Shown: piece after piece, positions 62,757 to 64,000 of the stretch
How positions within the stretch are numbered: position 1 is the first letter of the stretch
Layout: every line of letters starts with the position of its first letter
From: Thiovibrio frasassiensis
Lineage (GTDB): Bacteria > Desulfobacterota > Desulfobulbia > Desulfobulbales > Desulfurivibrionaceae
Length of the DNA: 64,000 nucleotides
Direction: 5' to 3'
NCBI RefSeq assembly: GCF_029607905.1
Contig: NZ_JAPHEH010000001.1
Span: 62,001-126,000, forward strand
Program-made: the position numbers and the translations under genes
Notes under the pieces: generated by a model
What the model was told of the DNA's origin: nothing
Database searches by the model: none
Seen by the model: only the letters and a program-made list of their open reading frames with translations

Positions 62757-63119
62757 ATGGAGAAAAAAAGCGGCGCAGGTCTCACCCGGATTCGCAACGC
62801 CTTCGGCTGGTCCATGGCAGGACTCGCCGCCACCTTGAAGCACGAAAAGGCCTTTCAGCAGGAGCTTGGACTCTGCCTTGTCCTGGCGCCCTTCGGGCTC
62901 TGGCTTGGCGAGACCGGCGTCGAAAAAGGACTGCTGCTCGGCACCCTCTTTCTGGTGCTGATCGTCGAAATCCTCAACAGCGCCATCGAGGCGGTGGTGG
63001 ACCGTTTCGGCGGCGAACACCACGCCCTGTCCGGACGGGCCAAGGACATGGGCTCGGCCGCCGTATTTCTCGCCCTGGCCAACGTGGGGGTGGTCTGGAT
63101 TCTGGTCCTTTTTTTCTAG
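62757..63119 (+). CDS. dgkA: Diacylglycerol kinase
   Basis: 120 aa integral membrane kinase with three helices. The family signature EILNSAIEAVVDR is intact, followed by AKDMGSAAVFLAL. It converts diacylglycerol to phosphatidate, recycling lipid from the periplasmic side. The ATG at 62757 follows CCGAGGAAAACAGC. It is divergent from the cupin gene; an intergenic region of about 180 bases separates them. Confidence 0.93.
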   Translation: MEKKSGAGLTRIRNAFGWSMAGLAATLKHEKAFQQELGLCLVLAPFGLWLGETGVEKGLLLGTLFLVLIVEILNSAIEAVVDRFGGEHHALSGRAKDMGSAAVFLALANVGVVWILVLFF

Positions 63120-63158
63120 CCGCGGCAGAAGATCCTCCCTGGCAACACCCTCTGCCTC

Positions 63159-63187
63159 TTGACAACGCTCCGCCGGTCGGGAATAAT
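63159..63187 (+). promoter_or_regulatory. Sigma-70 promoter of the YcaO gene
   Basis: TTGACA (63159-63164), 17 bases, AATAAT (63182-63187), about 60 bases before the ATG. Perfect -35, five of six in the -10. Confidence 0.6.
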
Positions 63188-63246
63188 CCCCCTCTTCCGT
63201 TGCCGCATATTGTCTTGTTTTTACGATATTAGATACAGGTAGCCCC

Positions 63247-64000
63247 ATGAACAACGCGCCCATCCGCCCCGCCGACTGTTTCAAACAGTATACCCTGGAC
63301 CAGGACAAGGTCTGCTCCCCGATGGAGACGGTGAACCGCTTCAAGGCGCGGCTTGTCGAGGTACAACTGGACATCCTCAAAGAGGTGCGCCGCATCGACA
63401 ACGGCCGCTTGGATATCCCGGTTTATTTCAGCGTCTGCGGCAAGGATGCCCAGGCGGTGATCGGCAACAAGAAACAGATGGGCAAGGGCAGCTCGCCGGA
63501 GCAGTCCCAGGCCAGCGCCTGCATGGAACTGGCCGAACGCTTCAGCTTTTTTTCCTTCAAGCAGAATGAAGAAAATTTCATCACCGACACCTACGCCAAT
63601 CTCAAACAATCCGGCCAGCCGCTGCTCCCCCTGGTGCGCCTCCTGCTCTCGGTCCATGACGAGCATACCGACATCGCCACCCTGGAGCGGCTCATCGAGG
63701 ATATCCCCATCCAGTGGACCTGGGCTACCAATCTGGGCAGCGGCGAGGTGCTGCTGGTGCCCTTCAGCTGGTTTTACGCGATCAACGAGTTCAACGGACC
63801 CTCTGCGGGCAACACCTTTGAGGAGGCGATCCTTCAGGGGATCAGCGAACTGGTGGAGCGGCATGTCTGCTCCCTGGTCAACCACCACCACCTCGCCACC
63901 CCGGCCATCGACCCGGCCACCGTCACCGATCCGGTGGCCCGCGAGCTGCTCGACAAATTCAGCAAGAACAACATCGAGCTCTACCTCAACGACTTCACCC
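63247..64000 (+). CDS. YcaO-family protein, 3' end outside window
   Basis: The reading frame from the ATG at 63247 is open to the end of the window (251 codons). YcaO features are the glycine-rich ATP-binding start MGKGSSPEQSQASACMELAERF and the later ISELVERHVCS. Such proteins cyclodehydrate or thioamidate peptides or activate other enzymes using ATP. The N-terminal segment with VPVYFSVCGKDA-type sequence (PVYFSVCGK) resembles stand-alone YcaO proteins of anaerobes. No peptide precursor gene is visible upstream. The tail end and any partner lie beyond the window. Confidence 0.8.
   Translation, partial: MNNAPIRPADCFKQYTLDQDKVCSPMETVNRFKARLVEVQLDILKEVRRIDNGRLDIPVYFSVCGKDAQAVIGNKKQMGKGSSPEQSQASACMELAERFSFFSFKQNEENFITDTYANLKQSGQPLLPLVRLLLSVHDEHTDIATLERLIEDIPIQWTWATNLGSGEVLLVPFSWFYAINEFNGPSAGNTFEEAILQGISELVERHVCSLVNHHHLATPAIDPATVTDPVARELLDKFSKNNIELYLNDFT

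Noticed and set aside
1-64000. CRISPR arrays, rRNA and tRNA genes, transposases or phage genes
   Set aside because: None recognised by eye; tRNA genes could only be excluded with a covariance search.

Overview
The window looks like ordinary chromosome of a Gram-negative, anaerobic, GC-rich bacterium. The most likely source is a sulfate- or sulfur-metabolising member of the Desulfobulbales (Desulfobacterota). Supporting signs are a small siroheme reductase of the type known from sulfate reducers, a haem-c chemoreceptor beside a bacteriohemerythrin, many small ferredoxins, an outer-membrane lipoprotein and DegP-type protease, and a CdaA-CdaR-GlmM operon. The placement is inference from gene content; there is no rRNA or other marker in the window.

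Layout. 1-5.4 kb: end of a GH17/GT2 glucan synthase, mtgA, an RluA-type pseudouridine synthase and thiL. 5.4-10.3 kb: a 58-residue zinc-ribbon protein, a hypothetical, an ECF sigma factor with a zinc-binding anti-sigma factor, a putative small RNA, htrA and a lipoprotein. 10.3-15.5 kb, minus strand: trpE-G-D-C-F (no trpBA) behind rpsT, with an intrinsic terminator in the trp leader. 15.9-21.6 kb: cdaA, its YbbR-domain partner, glmM, tlyA, and a convergent GAF/HD-GYP protein. 21.7-27.6 kb: secreted proteins, then a sigma-54 activator, a hybrid kinase, a short CheW, CheD and a receiver protein. 27.8-34.1 kb: a prephenate dehydratase/dehydrogenase fusion, two chemoreceptors (one with a CxxCH haem site) separated by a second putative small RNA, hemerythrin and ferredoxin. 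34.2-36.2 kb: two Hsp20 genes and adk. 36.2-52 kb: trmFO, an M1-peptidase/ChaN/PDZ fusion, a diverged UDG, an AT-rich accessory gene, epmA-efp, a MoaE-like protein, pepN, a LysM lytic transglycosylase, an M32 carboxypeptidase and a TauE/SafE permease. 52-56.7 kb: a long inverted-repeat element, the siroheme reductase, a conserved hypothetical, speA and a ferritin-like protein. 56.7-61.8 kb: a tight run of radical SAM protein, CarS/metallophosphoesterase fusion, K+-channel protein, 2Fe-2S ferredoxin and a MreB-like actin. 61.8-64 kb: ferredoxin, cupin, dgkA and the start of a YcaO gene.

The most interesting signal is non-coding. The sigma factor gene has an ECF-type promoter upstream (GGAACT, 16 bases, GTCTT). 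The same motif with exactly the same spacing occurs twice more, at 7721 and 31311. Each of those two copies is followed, about 105-135 bases on, by a strong intrinsic terminator, with C/U-rich, anti-Shine-Dalgarno-like sequence and C-rich hairpin loops between. This predicts an envelope-stress-type sigma regulon with two small repressor RNAs, comparable in logic to the RpoE-dependent RNAs of enterobacteria. The second signal is the 56.8-61.8 kb operon, whose combination of a CDP-lipid-synthase-like domain fused to a phosphoesterase, a radical SAM enzyme, an ion channel, a ferredoxin and an actin homologue I cannot match to a described system.
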